64,000 nucleotides of DNA, from NCBI RefSeq assembly GCF_003076635.1, contig NZ_QDKG01000005.1:1-64000 (forward strand), read 5' to 3'. This document shows, piece after piece, positions 1 through 9,082 of this stretch (within the stretch, counting starts at the first letter, position 1; each line of letters begins with the position of its first letter). A program made the translations under genes and the position numbers. This DNA is from Sphingobacterium corticibacter. Its GTDB lineage: Bacteria; Bacteroidota; Bacteroidia; Sphingobacteriales; Sphingobacteriaceae. A model generated the notes under the pieces. It was not told the DNA's origin and made no database searches. It saw only the letters and a program-made list of their open reading frames with translations.

Positions 1-89
1 AACTTGTATAGTTCAAGCAGGATTATAAAATTGCAGTGTACAGTACAATTAGGATTAACAAATAGCATGTATAACCAATTCAGGATTTA

Positions 90-317
90 TTAAGCAACCT
101 GTATAGGTATTTTAGGATAAGACACTTCAATCTCCGAGTCATTAAAACACCTATTCTTATCCTTAAATTCTAAAACCTGGAAGAGCTTGGAAAGTGTGGT
201 TTTCCCTGAATAATTCCAACCGTAGACTAAGTTTTTCTTCTTGAATTCGTCAATCCCACCCCAAGTATAATTTTGGTAAATCCCGAAGCGCTTTAACTTA
301 TTAATTTTTGTTATCAT
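90..317 (-). pseudogene. Truncated N-terminus of an RloC-like AAA ATPase
   Basis: This 75-residue frame begins like the AAA_13/RloC family of SMC-like ATPases, which often sit beside type I restriction genes. Residues 32-42 contain a P-loop, GWNYSGKTTLS. Family members are usually several hundred residues long, but this frame stops soon after the P-loop and the 90 bases left before the window edge show further stops. It lies about 100 bp downstream of hsdR on the same strand, so it was probably the last gene of the restriction operon. I read it as a remnant. A resumed frame beyond the window edge cannot be excluded. Confidence 0.6.
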
Positions 318-416
318 AATTTTTGGTTTGAAAAAAATGAACGTTGGTAAGTATACTTGCTTTTAGATATCCAACAGTAGCAGGGTATGTTCATTTAATC
401 ATGATTAAATTGATAG

Positions 417-3380
417 CTAATAATACTCCTTTATATACTCATACGCCCGTTGAAACAGCATTTCATTCTTATGAAGTTGGTATTTCAGCAATGCTTTTCG
501 TAATGATTTCTGTATTTCTCTTTCCCCAGCCGCTGTTGTTTGCCAACCTGGGAATCGAACGACACGCACGATATCGTCGATATCTTTGACGATGCGTTCT
601 ACGACAGCTGGTGTTTCGTCTGTTTTAAGCTCTACGAATAACTCTGTCAATGCAGCTTGTGGTGTCTTCTGCAACAATTCTGCCTCATAATCTTTCTCCG
701 CTTGAAGGGTATCTTTTGCAAGCTTACACAGCTCTTTAACAAACTCAATGGAGGTAATTAATCCTTGTTCGGCTTTTGCTCGTAAATCTTCCAAGCGCTC
801 ACTCAGTTTTCGAAACTTAGGATCTCCACTATGCTTTTTAAATCGATGGACAAGGATTTGTTCGATTTTCTTAGCATCTTTTGAATCCGTACTATTGAAG
901 ATGCTATCAATCACATCGGCATCTAACACAAATTCTTCCAAATCATGCACGTCACCAACGGTGATATTTTCATGAATCAATCGCGTCGTTTCAGCACCCA
1001 AAGTCAACCAAAGCAATTTACCCGTATGGTCAGAAGCTGGTTTTACAGATGCATATATTTGTGACAACCATCGGTAATCTGCCTGATAAGGATCTAATAT
1101 GCGATCAGGTGAAAGCGATTCCCAGACGTTCATCAACAGTTTGAAATCGTTTGCGAAGGCATCTTTGAGTTCGTCTGTACGAATCGCATTTTGAGCAGCT
1201 TCCAAACCTTCAAACCCTTCCAGAGAATGGTCTACACCATCAAAATGAGCAAGTGCATTGTTTATCAATTTTGGAAATTTATCTTTAAGCTCATTCAAAT
1301 TTGTGACAATTGATTGCATCGTTTTGTCATCAAATTGCAAAGCCTTTGCAGCATCATCAAAAATTCCGAAGTAATCTACAATTCTTCCAAAATACTTATT
1401 CGGATAGAGTCTGTTTGTTCTACAAATCGCCTGCAATAATGTAACATCCTTGATTGATTTATCCAAATAAAGTGTCTGTAATATGGGCGCATCAAATCCA
1501 GTCAAAAGCTTTGCTGTAACAATGATGAATTTTAGTGGTGATTCGGGTTTGTTAAATTCTTCAACAACTTTCTCTTGCTGCGATTTATCCACGGCCCATT
1601 TATCTTTAAACTCTTTCTTATCGTTCGCTGTGGTTGAAATAACGACCTTGCTTGCTCCCTCTGGAAAATATTTATCTAGTTCCTCCTTGTATTGTACGCA
1701 AGCATATCGATCTGGTGTCACGATCATCGCTTTAAAACCATGAGGCTCTACTTTTTCCTTGAAATGCTTGGCTATATCGGCTACAATTTTGCCTACACGT
1801 TCAGGTGCTTTTAGAAAGGATTCCATACGCGCCGACTTTTTATTGAGCAAATCAGCATCTTCGTCTGTCAATTCCGAAGCTGATTTTAGTGCTTCAAAGG
1901 CTTCATCCAATAACTCCTGATTTAGATGTACATCTACTAGTCGAGGCTCGAAATGTAATGGCAATGTAGCACCATCCCGAATAGAATCTTGGAAGGTATA
2001 GCGAGATAAATAGCCGCCATTATCGGTTTCGGACCCAAAAGCCCAAAAGGTATTTTTGTCCGCTCGATTGACCGGCGTCCCCGTTAGCCCAAACAAGAAC
2101 GCATTTGGTAAAGCTGCTCGCATTTGCCGACCCAAATCGCCCTCCTGAGTACGGTGGGCTTCATCAACCAATACAATAATGTTTTCTCGTATGTTCATAT
2201 CGGGTTTGGCATCCCGGAATTTATGAATCATGGAGACGATAATCTTCCGAGTGTCGCGTTCCAATAAATACTGCAATTCACTTATGTTCTCCGTTGTCAC
2301 AACATTCGCAATATCTGCGGCATTGAATGTACCCGATATCTGCGTATCCAAGTCTGTACGATCTACCAAGATCAGAACAGTGGGACTTTTTAAAGCCGCT
2401 GTATTCCGTAGCTTTTGTGCAGCATAAACCATTAGAAATGATTTACCCGACCCTTGAAAATGCCATATCAATCCTTTCTTAACTTGTCCATCTAATACAC
2501 GTTCGACAATTTTATTGGCCCCTTCGTATTGTTGGAAGCGTGGCAAGATCTTAACTAGCTGCTTCTTATTGTTGGTACTGAACAGACTAAAATTCTTCAA
2601 AATATCCAATAAACGATTAGGCTTTAGCAAATCGTTCATCTCCGTAGCTACATCACCAATCCAAAAAAACTTACTAATGCGATCTTTGTTTAAATCCATT
2701 CGCCAAGGCCCCCAAAATTGTAATGGGGTTCGAATCCCACCATAGCCAAAGGATTTTCCTTCGGTAGCAAAATTGAGGATATTGGGCACAAACAATTGCG
2801 GAACTGTATTCTCATAAACGTCTACAATCTCATGAGCACCATCTAACCAAGATATAGATGGCCGAATAGGTGTTTTGAGTTCACCCACAACGACTGGTAT
2901 ACCATTAATAAACAGAACTATATCTGGAATTTTAGTTTCTAGCGCATAGACACGCAATTGATTGGTGACAACGAAATCGTTATTTTCGATATTATCGAAA
3001 TCAATTAGATTAATAGGTATATGCTGATTATTTTCTCCAAAGGGCATAGACTCATCTCCACACATCCATTTTTGAAATGCTTGATTGGCACGCACTAAAC
3101 CAATTTGTCCAACCGAAAGTAATATCGTCCGTAGTTTATAAATCACTTCTTCCGCTAAACCTGGATTCTCTGCTATAGCGGGATTCAATCTTTGGAGTGC
3201 ATCTATTAAGCGATCTTCTAACAAAACTTTACTGACATCGCGTCTTAAATCCTGCGGAGCGATATACTGCCAAGAAGCACCATAACTAGTAGGTTCTCTT
3301 AAGACACTGATCTTACTTAGTTCAACACCAGATAACTGCTTGATCACAAAGGCTTCTACGGTATTACTTTCGTTAAACAT
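417..3380 (-). CDS. hsdR: Type I restriction enzyme R subunit (HsdR)
   Basis: This is the ATP-dependent translocase and nuclease subunit of a type I restriction enzyme, 987 residues from the chosen start. The N-terminal nuclease domain shows the PD-(D/E)xK pattern with D153 and E167-x-K169 (GELKTP). The SF2 helicase part has the P-loop FQGSGKS at about 308-314 and the DEAH box VDEAHR at about 405-410, followed by LFGLTGTP. The frame is open 31 codons further upstream, but that stretch is AT-rich and contains two tandem palindromes, so I place the start at the ATG before FNESNTVEAF. It is separated by about 150 bp from the genes before it and may have its own promoter. The gene looks intact. 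Confidence 0.95.
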   Translation of the reverse strand: MFNESNTVEAFVIKQLSGVELSKISVLREPTSYGASWQYIAPQDLRRDVSKVLLEDRLIDALQRLNPAIAENPGLAEEVIYKLRTILLSVGQIGLVRANQAFQKWMCGDESMPFGENNQHIPINLIDFDNIENNDFVVTNQLRVYALETKIPDIVLFINGIPVVVGELKTPIRPSISWLDGAHEIVDVYENTVPQLFVPNILNFATEGKSFGYGGIRTPLQFWGPWRMDLNKDRISKFFWIGDVATEMNDLLKPNRLLDILKNFSLFSTNNKKQLVKILPRFQQYEGANKIVERVLDGQVKKGLIWHFQGSGKSFLMVYAAQKLRNTAALKSPTVLILVDRTDLDTQISGTFNAADIANVVTTENISELQYLLERDTRKIIVSMIHKFRDAKPDMNIRENIIVLVDEAHRTQEGDLGRQMRAALPNAFLFGLTGTPVNRADKNTFWAFGSETDNGGYLSRYTFQDSIRDGATLPLHFEPRLVDVHLNQELLDEAFEALKSASELTDEDADLLNKKSARMESFLKAPERVGKIVADIAKHFKEKVEPHGFKAMIVTPDRYACVQYKEELDKYFPEGASKVVISTTANDKKEFKDKWAVDKSQQEKVVEEFNKPESPLKFIIVTAKLLTGFDAPILQTLYLDKSIKDVTLLQAICRTNRLYPNKYFGRIVDYFGIFDDAAKALQFDDKTMQSIVTNLNELKDKFPKLINNALAHFDGVDHSLEGFEGLEAAQNAIRTDELKDAFANDFKLLMNVWESLSPDRILDPYQADYRWLSQIYASVKPASDHTGKLLWLTLGAETTRLIHENITVGDVHDLEEFVLDADVIDSIFNSTDSKDAKKIEQILVHRFKKHSGDPKFRKLSERLEDLRAKAEQGLITSIEFVKELCKLAKDTLQAEKDYEAELLQKTPQAALTELFVELKTDETPAVVERIVKDIDDIVRVVRFPGWQTTAAGEREIQKSLRKALLKYQLHKNEMLFQRAYEYIKEYY

Positions 3381-3403
3381 CTTAATTTGGTTTATCTCTT
3401 TTA

Positions 3404-3440
3404 TATTTTGATATATATAATTACATTTTGATATATGTAA
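3404..3440. promoter_or_regulatory. Two tandem AT-rich palindromes before hsdR
   Basis: The core ATTTTGATATAT occurs at 3405-3416 and again at 3425-3436, exactly 20 bp apart, or two helical turns. The second copy sits inside a palindrome with arms TTACAT (3421-3426) and ATGTAA (3435-3440). The first has the weaker arms TATAT and ATATA. The pair lies 25-60 bp before the preferred hsdR start, where a promoter would be expected, so an operator role is inferred. Confidence 0.4.
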
Positions 3441-3497
3441 TATAGTGTATAACTTTGTATTGTTCTTTACCATTGGTAGGGAATCTACAAAGGTCTT

Positions 3498-3530
3498 AAA
3501 CGTTGAACCAGCTAATCAACGTTTTTTTTA
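3498..3530 (+). terminator. Hairpin with T-run between hsdR and the small ORF
   Basis: The arms AAACGTTGA (3498-3506) and TCAACGTTT (3516-3524) form a 9-bp stem followed by a T-run on the plus strand. On the minus strand, the direction of the operon, the run on the exit side is poor. It could be a weak attenuator between the 3528-3965 gene and hsdR, or a barrier to antisense transcription. Confidence 0.4.
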
Positions 3531-3965
3531 TTTTCCAAAATCAGGGCTTTCTAATATTTTCCCTAAATTCTGTTCATCATCTACTTCATAAGCTGTAATA
3601 AATCTTGCTTTTTTAGATCCAAAAATGATAATAACCACAATATAATTTCCTTTTACCAAAGTAACTCTCCGGCTATTGTTGTAGGACTTTGATTGAGCAT
3701 CCCATCCTACTTTTAATACGGCATCTGGATCTCGCAAAGCTTCTTTTATCCAATAAATTTTTTCTAATCGATTATACGATAGTATCGATTTGTCTTTTTT
3801 AAATCGATTGGCGCTTTCATAAAAACAATGGTCAAACATGTTGCTGTAGAATTGAACTAATATTCCATCAAATGTTTGTATATCAGTTTCGCAATATTCT
3901 ACACGCCATATTTCCCTCAATGCTTCTTCGGTCATTTCGTATGGCTTAATCTTTTTATAAGCCAT
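3528..3965 (-). CDS. Small RelE/PBECR-like protein in the hsd operon
   Basis: This protein has 145 residues if translation begins at the second ATG (3965), which follows a GGAGG-type ribosome site, rather than at 3971. The C-terminal half (SRRVTLVKGNYIVVIIIF, then ARFITAYEVDD) has the alternating beta-strand pattern ending in a TAY motif seen in the phage PBECR and BrnT/RelE-like nucleases. The assignment is tentative because I cannot identify a full catalytic set. It overlaps or abuts the DUF3800 gene at 3965, suggesting translational coupling. It may be a toxin-like nuclease or an accessory factor of the restriction system. Confidence 0.55.
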   Translation of the reverse strand: MAYKKIKPYEMTEEALREIWRVEYCETDIQTFDGILVQFYSNMFDHCFYESANRFKKDKSILSYNRLEKIYWIKEALRDPDAVLKVGWDAQSKSYNNSRRVTLVKGNYIVVIIIFGSKKARFITAYEVDDEQNLGKILESPDFGK

Positions 3966-4663
3966 CACCAACCTCCTTGAAGATTTATTTTAAAGACATT
4001 AAACTTTTCTTCAGCTTTCGCTGTTGGCACAATCTCTTTATCTAAATATTTTTGTTCTACGTAATTGATTAATTGCTCCTTAGCAGAACCCGATTTATAT
4101 TGACGATTAAATCTAGCGGTTGCCATACCTGTCAATACATCTGCCAACTGAATACCCAATGACTGATCAGATGGCAATCCTTGCACCTGTGTAATGTCAG
4201 AAGTATAATTAGAATTGTCAAGTGCTTTCTCTAGCTCTTTTAATCTTCCTTTATTTCTATTTATTTTCAGATCCACAAATACGGCATATTCATTAAAATC
4301 ATATATCCAATGTTGTAAAAGCTGATAGTAGAATTTATAAAAACTCAATTCTGCGTCTGCATTATGAAAACGAATGTTGTCCACTTTCTGAGCCTCAACC
4401 AGGATAACACGAAAACGGACATAGTTTGCGTTAAAGAAAAAGTCGATCACTTCCTTATATAAATCTAAATAAGCGGGTGACACCTTTTGCCATTTCAGCT
4501 CTCCGTGAATATTGTATCTGTTTTTAATAGCACCAATACCTTCTTTCAGCGTAGCACGTTGATCCGCTGGAATCCATATCCCACCTATCCCCGTATATGA
4601 ATGAGCTTCTTTGTTGCTCAATGCCTCTAGACCGCTTTCGTCACAATATATCTCAAATTTCAT
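3965..4663 (-). CDS. DUF3800 family protein (RNase H-like fold)
   Basis: The 232-residue protein matches the DUF3800 pattern. It opens with a beta-strand ending in YCDESG (D8, E9), then TGIGGIWIP, then GELKW (residues 54-58), an acidic strand VFVDLK (D131), and a C-terminal QLADVLTG motif (D175). DUF3800 proteins are predicted to have an RNase H-like fold and frequently accompany restriction and other defence genes, but their reaction is not established. It starts 11 bp after the hsdS stop and overlaps the next gene, so it belongs to the same operon. All acidic positions I would expect are present. Confidence 0.75.
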   Translation of the reverse strand: MKFEIYCDESGLEALSNKEAHSYTGIGGIWIPADQRATLKEGIGAIKNRYNIHGELKWQKVSPAYLDLYKEVIDFFFNANYVRFRVILVEAQKVDNIRFHNADAELSFYKFYYQLLQHWIYDFNEYAVFVDLKINRNKGRLKELEKALDNSNYTSDITQVQGLPSDQSLGIQLADVLTGMATARFNRQYKSGSAKEQLINYVEQKYLDKEIVPTAKAEEKFNVFKINLQGGW

Positions 4664-4674
4664 ACGCTTGAGGT

Positions 4675-5747
4675 TTAAAAGATTTGATTGATCAAGGCTT
4701 TTTGCAAAGTTTTGGAGGATTGTAATTTGGACTTACTTTCATTTTTAATGATTTCTATTGCTTCGATCTGCGCCATAAACTCAAATAAAAAAGTCGTATT
4801 TGGAATATTAATATATCTATTTAAAGCATCATCTCTATTTAGCCCAGGAACTGCTGTTGCTATAACATCTCTTTTGAAATCAATTGATTTTAAAAGATAA
4901 TAAACCGCCCTAATTGGGTACGATTTATAAGCTTCACAAACAGTTACATAATAAGCTGTATCTATTACCCAAAAATCATTTGGAACCCAAATGATTTCTC
5001 CAGCATTACCTTTTCTCCCTACAACAATTCCAGGGCCTTCAGCCATAGAAATATTATGTGTTCCTTGTATACCTGAGGAACTTACTACTGAAAAACTACC
5101 CTCAACTCTTTCTGAATCTTTCAGAGCCTTGCCATAATTCAATTTTATAAAGTCTCTTAATAGAACTAGCTCCCCTGACTTAACCAGAGAATTTCTTTTC
5201 AACCTAATAAATTCCTCCAACTTCTCCAACACCTCCAAATCTTTTTCAATCACCTCGTCCATAGCCCATAACAAATCGGCTAATTCCGCTTGTTGTTCTT
5301 TGGGAGGGAGAAGGAATTCATAGTTGGCAAGATCTTTAAACTTAACTCTCGGCGATAATCCTCCTGCTGAATGCTTGACTGCGTAATCAAAGAATTTCTC
5401 ATTGTGAATAACAAAAGGTAAAATTCGCACATTCAGTTTATCATTGGCACGCATTACCGTAATATCTCCAGAGCAAACCCCATCAAAAGAAGCTTGTGCT
5501 GCTTTCTTTAAATAAGCTCTTCTTCGTCCGAATAAAACATCATCAGACCTAAATACTTTGGTAAATGTGGTATCCGTATCAATAGAAAAAGAGCTTCTAG
5601 ATGCACATCTCCTGATTCAATATGCTCCAATCCCACAATATGCTCAAAACCTTCTGCAATAATATCTTTTGCCGTTTCTTTAGGCTCAAAAACAACATCG
5701 CCTAAAGACACTTTTTCCCAATTATCTTTGTTTATTTTAAACTCCAT
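4675..5747 (-). pseudogene. hsdS: Type I specificity subunit HsdS, frameshifted
   Basis: HsdS normally carries two target-recognition domains separated by conserved coiled coils. Here the first 64 or so codons (from 5747) are in one frame, and everything from about 5600 onward continues in another. Restoring one base near 5600 gives a continuous protein of about 357 residues. The central repeat is LLPPKEQQAELADLLWAMDE and the second domain ends in TLQKALINQIF. There is no homopolymer at the break, so simple slippage is unlikely. Without the repair, the pieces are a 79-residue stub and a 259-residue frame opening at an internal ATG. It lies 6 bp after hsdM1. Confidence 0.85.
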
Positions 5748-5753
5748 TCTCTA

Positions 5754-7217
5754 TTAGCTTTTAAATAATTGGGTCATTGAATTTGATAACGCTTTACTCG
5801 ATGATATCCAATCTTGATAATCAGTTGAAAAATCACTTCGTTGCTCCACACGGGTTAAATCATCAGGTCGTACATATAAACTAATAGATAAATTCCCTTT
5901 GTTTGTATTTAAAACTGTATCGCTATTTACTATGACTGCAAAATCGTCAATTGTGTCATACTTCTTATAGGCATTGAATATTTTTTCAACATGCTGATCC
6001 GACAAGAAACTCATTGTTTTTTCATTTTTAACTTCCTTAACTGCATTTACAAACAGAATTTTCCCATTCTTCTTTTTAGGTTTGTCATTATTCGTAATCA
6101 ACAAACAAGCTTCCATAGGTGAATTATAGAAAAGATTTGGCCCTAAACCTATCACAGCCTCGACAACATCACTCTCAATCATTTTTCGACGCATCTCCGC
6201 TTCGCTATCTCGGAACAATATACCATGTGGCCAAAGCGAAATAGAGCGGCCATTTTTAATATCTAGCGATTTCTGTATATGCTGTTGAAAAGCGTAATCC
6301 GCACATCCTTGTGGTGGTGTTCCCCAAAGATTACGCCCCCAAGGGTCATTCATAAATGCATTACGATCCCAGGACTTAATGGAATACGGTGGATTGGCCA
6401 AGATGACGTTGAATGTTTTGAGTTGGTCATTTTCAATCAGTCCTGGATCTGCTAGGGTATTGCCACGCACGATTTTAAACTCTTCTATTCCGTGCATAAA
6501 CATGTTCATACGCGCTATCGCAGACGTAATCAAGTTGATCTCTTGTCCATATAATTTTAGGTTACGATATTCCTTTCCTTCTTCTTTCAAATGCAGAGCA
6601 CAATTCAACAATAAACCTCCTGAACCGCAGGTGGGATCGTACACCGATTCGCCCGGTTGCGGATCCATAATCTTAGTCATCAGCTTGACAACAGTTCGGT
6701 TGGTATAAAACTCCGCTGCAGTATGGCCGCTGTCATCCGCAAACTCCTTGATCAAATACTCGTATGCATTGCCCAATTTATCGTCGGATACGGTAGCCAG
6801 ATTGAGCTTATGTTGCGAGAAGTGCTCAATAAGATTAATCAGGGTCTCATCAGATAAACGATTTTTATTGGTCCAGCTCGCATCTCCAAATATTCCATCC
6901 AATGCGTCAGGATTCTCTTTTTCGATACTACGCATCGCTTGCTGAATGGCCATACCAACGTTGGAGGTGGTTTCGCGCACATCATTCCAATGCGCCCCCT
7001 TTGGAATTTGAAAACGATGATTCTCGGCAAAGGCTGCAAATTCTAGATCGCCATCTGAATCAGCTAAAGCCTGCTGAAATTCTTCATCGTAGACATCGCA
7101 GATCCGTTTGAAGAATAATAGCGGAAATATATATTGTTTGTAGTCGCCAGCATCAATCGTACCTCGCAAAGCGGTTGCCGCGCCCCACAAATATTTTTCT
7201 AATTGTTGTTGTGTCAT
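5754..7217 (-). CDS. hsdM: Type I DNA methyltransferase HsdM (copy 1, next to hsdS)
   Basis: This N6-adenine methyltransferase subunit has 487 residues, normal for HsdM. The N-terminal helical HsdM_N domain (LFFKRICDVYDEE) is followed by the SAM-binding motif I DPTCGSGG at 194-201 and the catalytic motif NPPY at 275-278. The usual FYTP motif before the SAM site reads FYTN here (N173). It is clearly paralogous to hsdM2 at 9082-10566. Its ATG overlaps the stop of the DUF262 gene as ATGA, so it is translationally coupled, and hsdS follows after 6 bp. This makes it the likely cognate partner of that hsdS. Confidence 0.95.
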   Translation of the reverse strand: MTQQQLEKYLWGAATALRGTIDAGDYKQYIFPLLFFKRICDVYDEEFQQALADSDGDLEFAAFAENHRFQIPKGAHWNDVRETTSNVGMAIQQAMRSIEKENPDALDGIFGDASWTNKNRLSDETLINLIEHFSQHKLNLATVSDDKLGNAYEYLIKEFADDSGHTAAEFYTNRTVVKLMTKIMDPQPGESVYDPTCGSGGLLLNCALHLKEEGKEYRNLKLYGQEINLITSAIARMNMFMHGIEEFKIVRGNTLADPGLIENDQLKTFNVILANPPYSIKSWDRNAFMNDPWGRNLWGTPPQGCADYAFQQHIQKSLDIKNGRSISLWPHGILFRDSEAEMRRKMIESDVVEAVIGLGPNLFYNSPMEACLLITNNDKPKKKNGKILFVNAVKEVKNEKTMSFLSDQHVEKIFNAYKKYDTIDDFAVIVNSDTVLNTNKGNLSISLYVRPDDLTRVEQRSDFSTDYQDWISSSKALSNSMTQLFKS

Positions 7218-9082
7218 TTATTTACTACTGTTTCTAGAGATTCAACTTCTTTGATAATCTCATTTGCAATTAGGTCTTTACCTTCTACTAATTGAAGAAT
7301 TGCATGATAAACATACTGAGCTCTTTTGTTTAGAAAAGCATCAAAGTCTATTTTTAATTTAGTCTTTTTTTCTTCAGCAGATAAATTTTCATAACCACCA
7401 TTTTTCAATTCTTGGATCGGAATCAAATGAGAACGTAGCCTTACATCTACGTAATCTTCTGTTGTCCATTGATATCGTTCTTTCAAGTACCTATAAGGTT
7501 CTTTATTACTAATATTTAGATTGGTTTTATCTTTTATTAGAGCACAATTCAATACTAAATAACTTTCAATTTCAGCATCCTTTAACAAATGGTCGGGAAA
7601 AACATGGTGGTAATGTCTCTTTCCATCCAATAATTGCTGACGATCTAATCGAGAACCATCTGCAAAATCCCTTGCGCCTAAATTTAAAAAAACAGCCATT
7701 ACCCCTCTAGCACGAATACTTTCGCGTTTTGGCCAACCTACTTGCAACAACTCATCAATACTTGATAACGGATATTTATTTCTATTAAAAATCGGCACCT
7801 CTATCTCTGAATATGCTTCGCCATTTTCTTTTACTTCTTGTAAAACAATATGTTTCAATTCTCTAAAATCACTAAAAGCATTAGAAGCCGCTGAGTTCTC
7901 ATAGCGATCCGTAAAGAAACTACTCCATAAATATTTCTTTAATAGAATCTCACATCTACCTCTATGATCTAAACTATCAGGAATCATGGTGTATAGTGCT
8001 GAAATAACTGCTAATACGGCATTGGTTGGTAATCTGCTTTGATCATAGATACCATTTTGTGTGAGAAAATCAGCCATCTGTCCGAGACCTTTACACATCA
8101 TCTCCCAATCTTCGATCATTTTTTCCTTTTTCATATCCCACATACCTCTTTGATTAGGCAATTTGTCTTGCATCAAAGCCGATGTAGCCAAAATAAGATA
8201 AGGTAAATCAAAATAGTGCTTTACATTTGGATAATCGATATCTAGTTTTTTTTGATAATCATCTAATGAAACGCCTTTAACCCCTTCTATTTCGGCGCGT
8301 ATAATATCATATTGTGATAAAGGCTTACTATTTGTATTCATATTTATAAATACTTGCAGTGCAGTATCTTTAGGCGTGGATAACGGAAGCGCTAAATATG
8401 GAAGATTATAATGTCTAATAATTTCTTTTCGATCACGGATGAAGTTTTTAACTACTTCCTTTCTTTGCGTCCAAGCCATCAATTTTGCAAAAGAATCTTG
8501 TTCACTTTCTGTTGGTTTTTCATGAGATACCGCTAAATCAATCCAATGTTCAATTTCAGAAGAATTATCGATAGGACTAAACAAATTTAAAGGGACTAAA
8601 CCTCTAAGTAAAGTATCCTTCGGACTATCCACCCAAACTGGACGTTTTGAAGTTTTTTTCATCCAACGAGGTTGACATCTCACTTCGACATAACTTCCAG
8701 TATCGATAGTTTCATCCTTATAGACATCCCAATCTGAATTGTAGACCAAATATGTTTCCCATTCATAATTATTATGTAAAGCTCTCCAAAAAGCAGTCAA
8801 GCGTTGTTGTCCATCTAAGAGATGTTCCGTTACTCTATTTCCTATATCGGGAGCTGTTTTTAAAACTCTAGATACAAATGGTTCATTATCTCTGTTTACT
8901 TCTAATATAAGAGTAATACCTAAAGGCAAATTATGAATTACTGTATTTACTAAACTCCTAATGCGAGTTTTATCCCATGCTTCCGGCCTTTGAAATCTAG
9001 GCAATCTTATTTCACCACTATTTATTTTGTCAAACCATTCTTTTAAGGTTCTATTGTTGGCTCTACTTGATGGTAAACTCAT
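7214..9082 (-). CDS. DUF262-HNH protein (GmrSD-like) inside the hsd operon
   Basis: The 622-residue protein has an N-terminal DUF262 (ParB/Srx-like NTPase) domain with the patterns LPRFQR (about 27-32), DGQQRLT (90-96) and FINMNTNSKPLSQYDIIRAE (about 245-264). Its C-terminal part resembles the HNH/DUF1524 nuclease, with HHVFP at 492-496, N512 and TNLNISNKEPYRYL after 520. Proteins of this architecture include the type IV restriction enzyme GmrSD, which cuts modified DNA. Here the gene is sandwiched between two hsdM genes. Its start shares a base with the hsdM2 stop (TAATG) and its stop overlaps the hsdM1 start (ATGA). Such tight coupling suggests one complex or a tightly balanced module. The gene is intact. 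Confidence 0.85.
   Translation of the reverse strand: MSLPSSRANNRTLKEWFDKINSGEIRLPRFQRPEAWDKTRIRSLVNTVIHNLPLGITLILEVNRDNEPFVSRVLKTAPDIGNRVTEHLLDGQQRLTAFWRALHNNYEWETYLVYNSDWDVYKDETIDTGSYVEVRCQPRWMKKTSKRPVWVDSPKDTLLRGLVPLNLFSPIDNSSEIEHWIDLAVSHEKPTESEQDSFAKLMAWTQRKEVVKNFIRDRKEIIRHYNLPYLALPLSTPKDTALQVFINMNTNSKPLSQYDIIRAEIEGVKGVSLDDYQKKLDIDYPNVKHYFDLPYLILATSALMQDKLPNQRGMWDMKKEKMIEDWEMMCKGLGQMADFLTQNGIYDQSRLPTNAVLAVISALYTMIPDSLDHRGRCEILLKKYLWSSFFTDRYENSAASNAFSDFRELKHIVLQEVKENGEAYSEIEVPIFNRNKYPLSSIDELLQVGWPKRESIRARGVMAVFLNLGARDFADGSRLDRQQLLDGKRHYHHVFPDHLLKDAEIESYLVLNCALIKDKTNLNISNKEPYRYLKERYQWTTEDYVDVRLRSHLIPIQELKNGGYENLSAEEKKTKLKIDFDAFLNKRAQYVYHAILQLVEGKDLIANEIIKEVESLETVVNK

Noticed and set aside
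344..589. An 81-residue open frame on the plus strand
   Set aside because: Most of it lies opposite the 3' end of hsdR and has no independent coding support.
3381..3473. N-terminal 31-codon extension of hsdR
   Set aside because: The stretch is AT-rich, contains tandem palindromes, and encodes residues unlike any HsdR start. The ATG at 3380 begins the recognisable protein.
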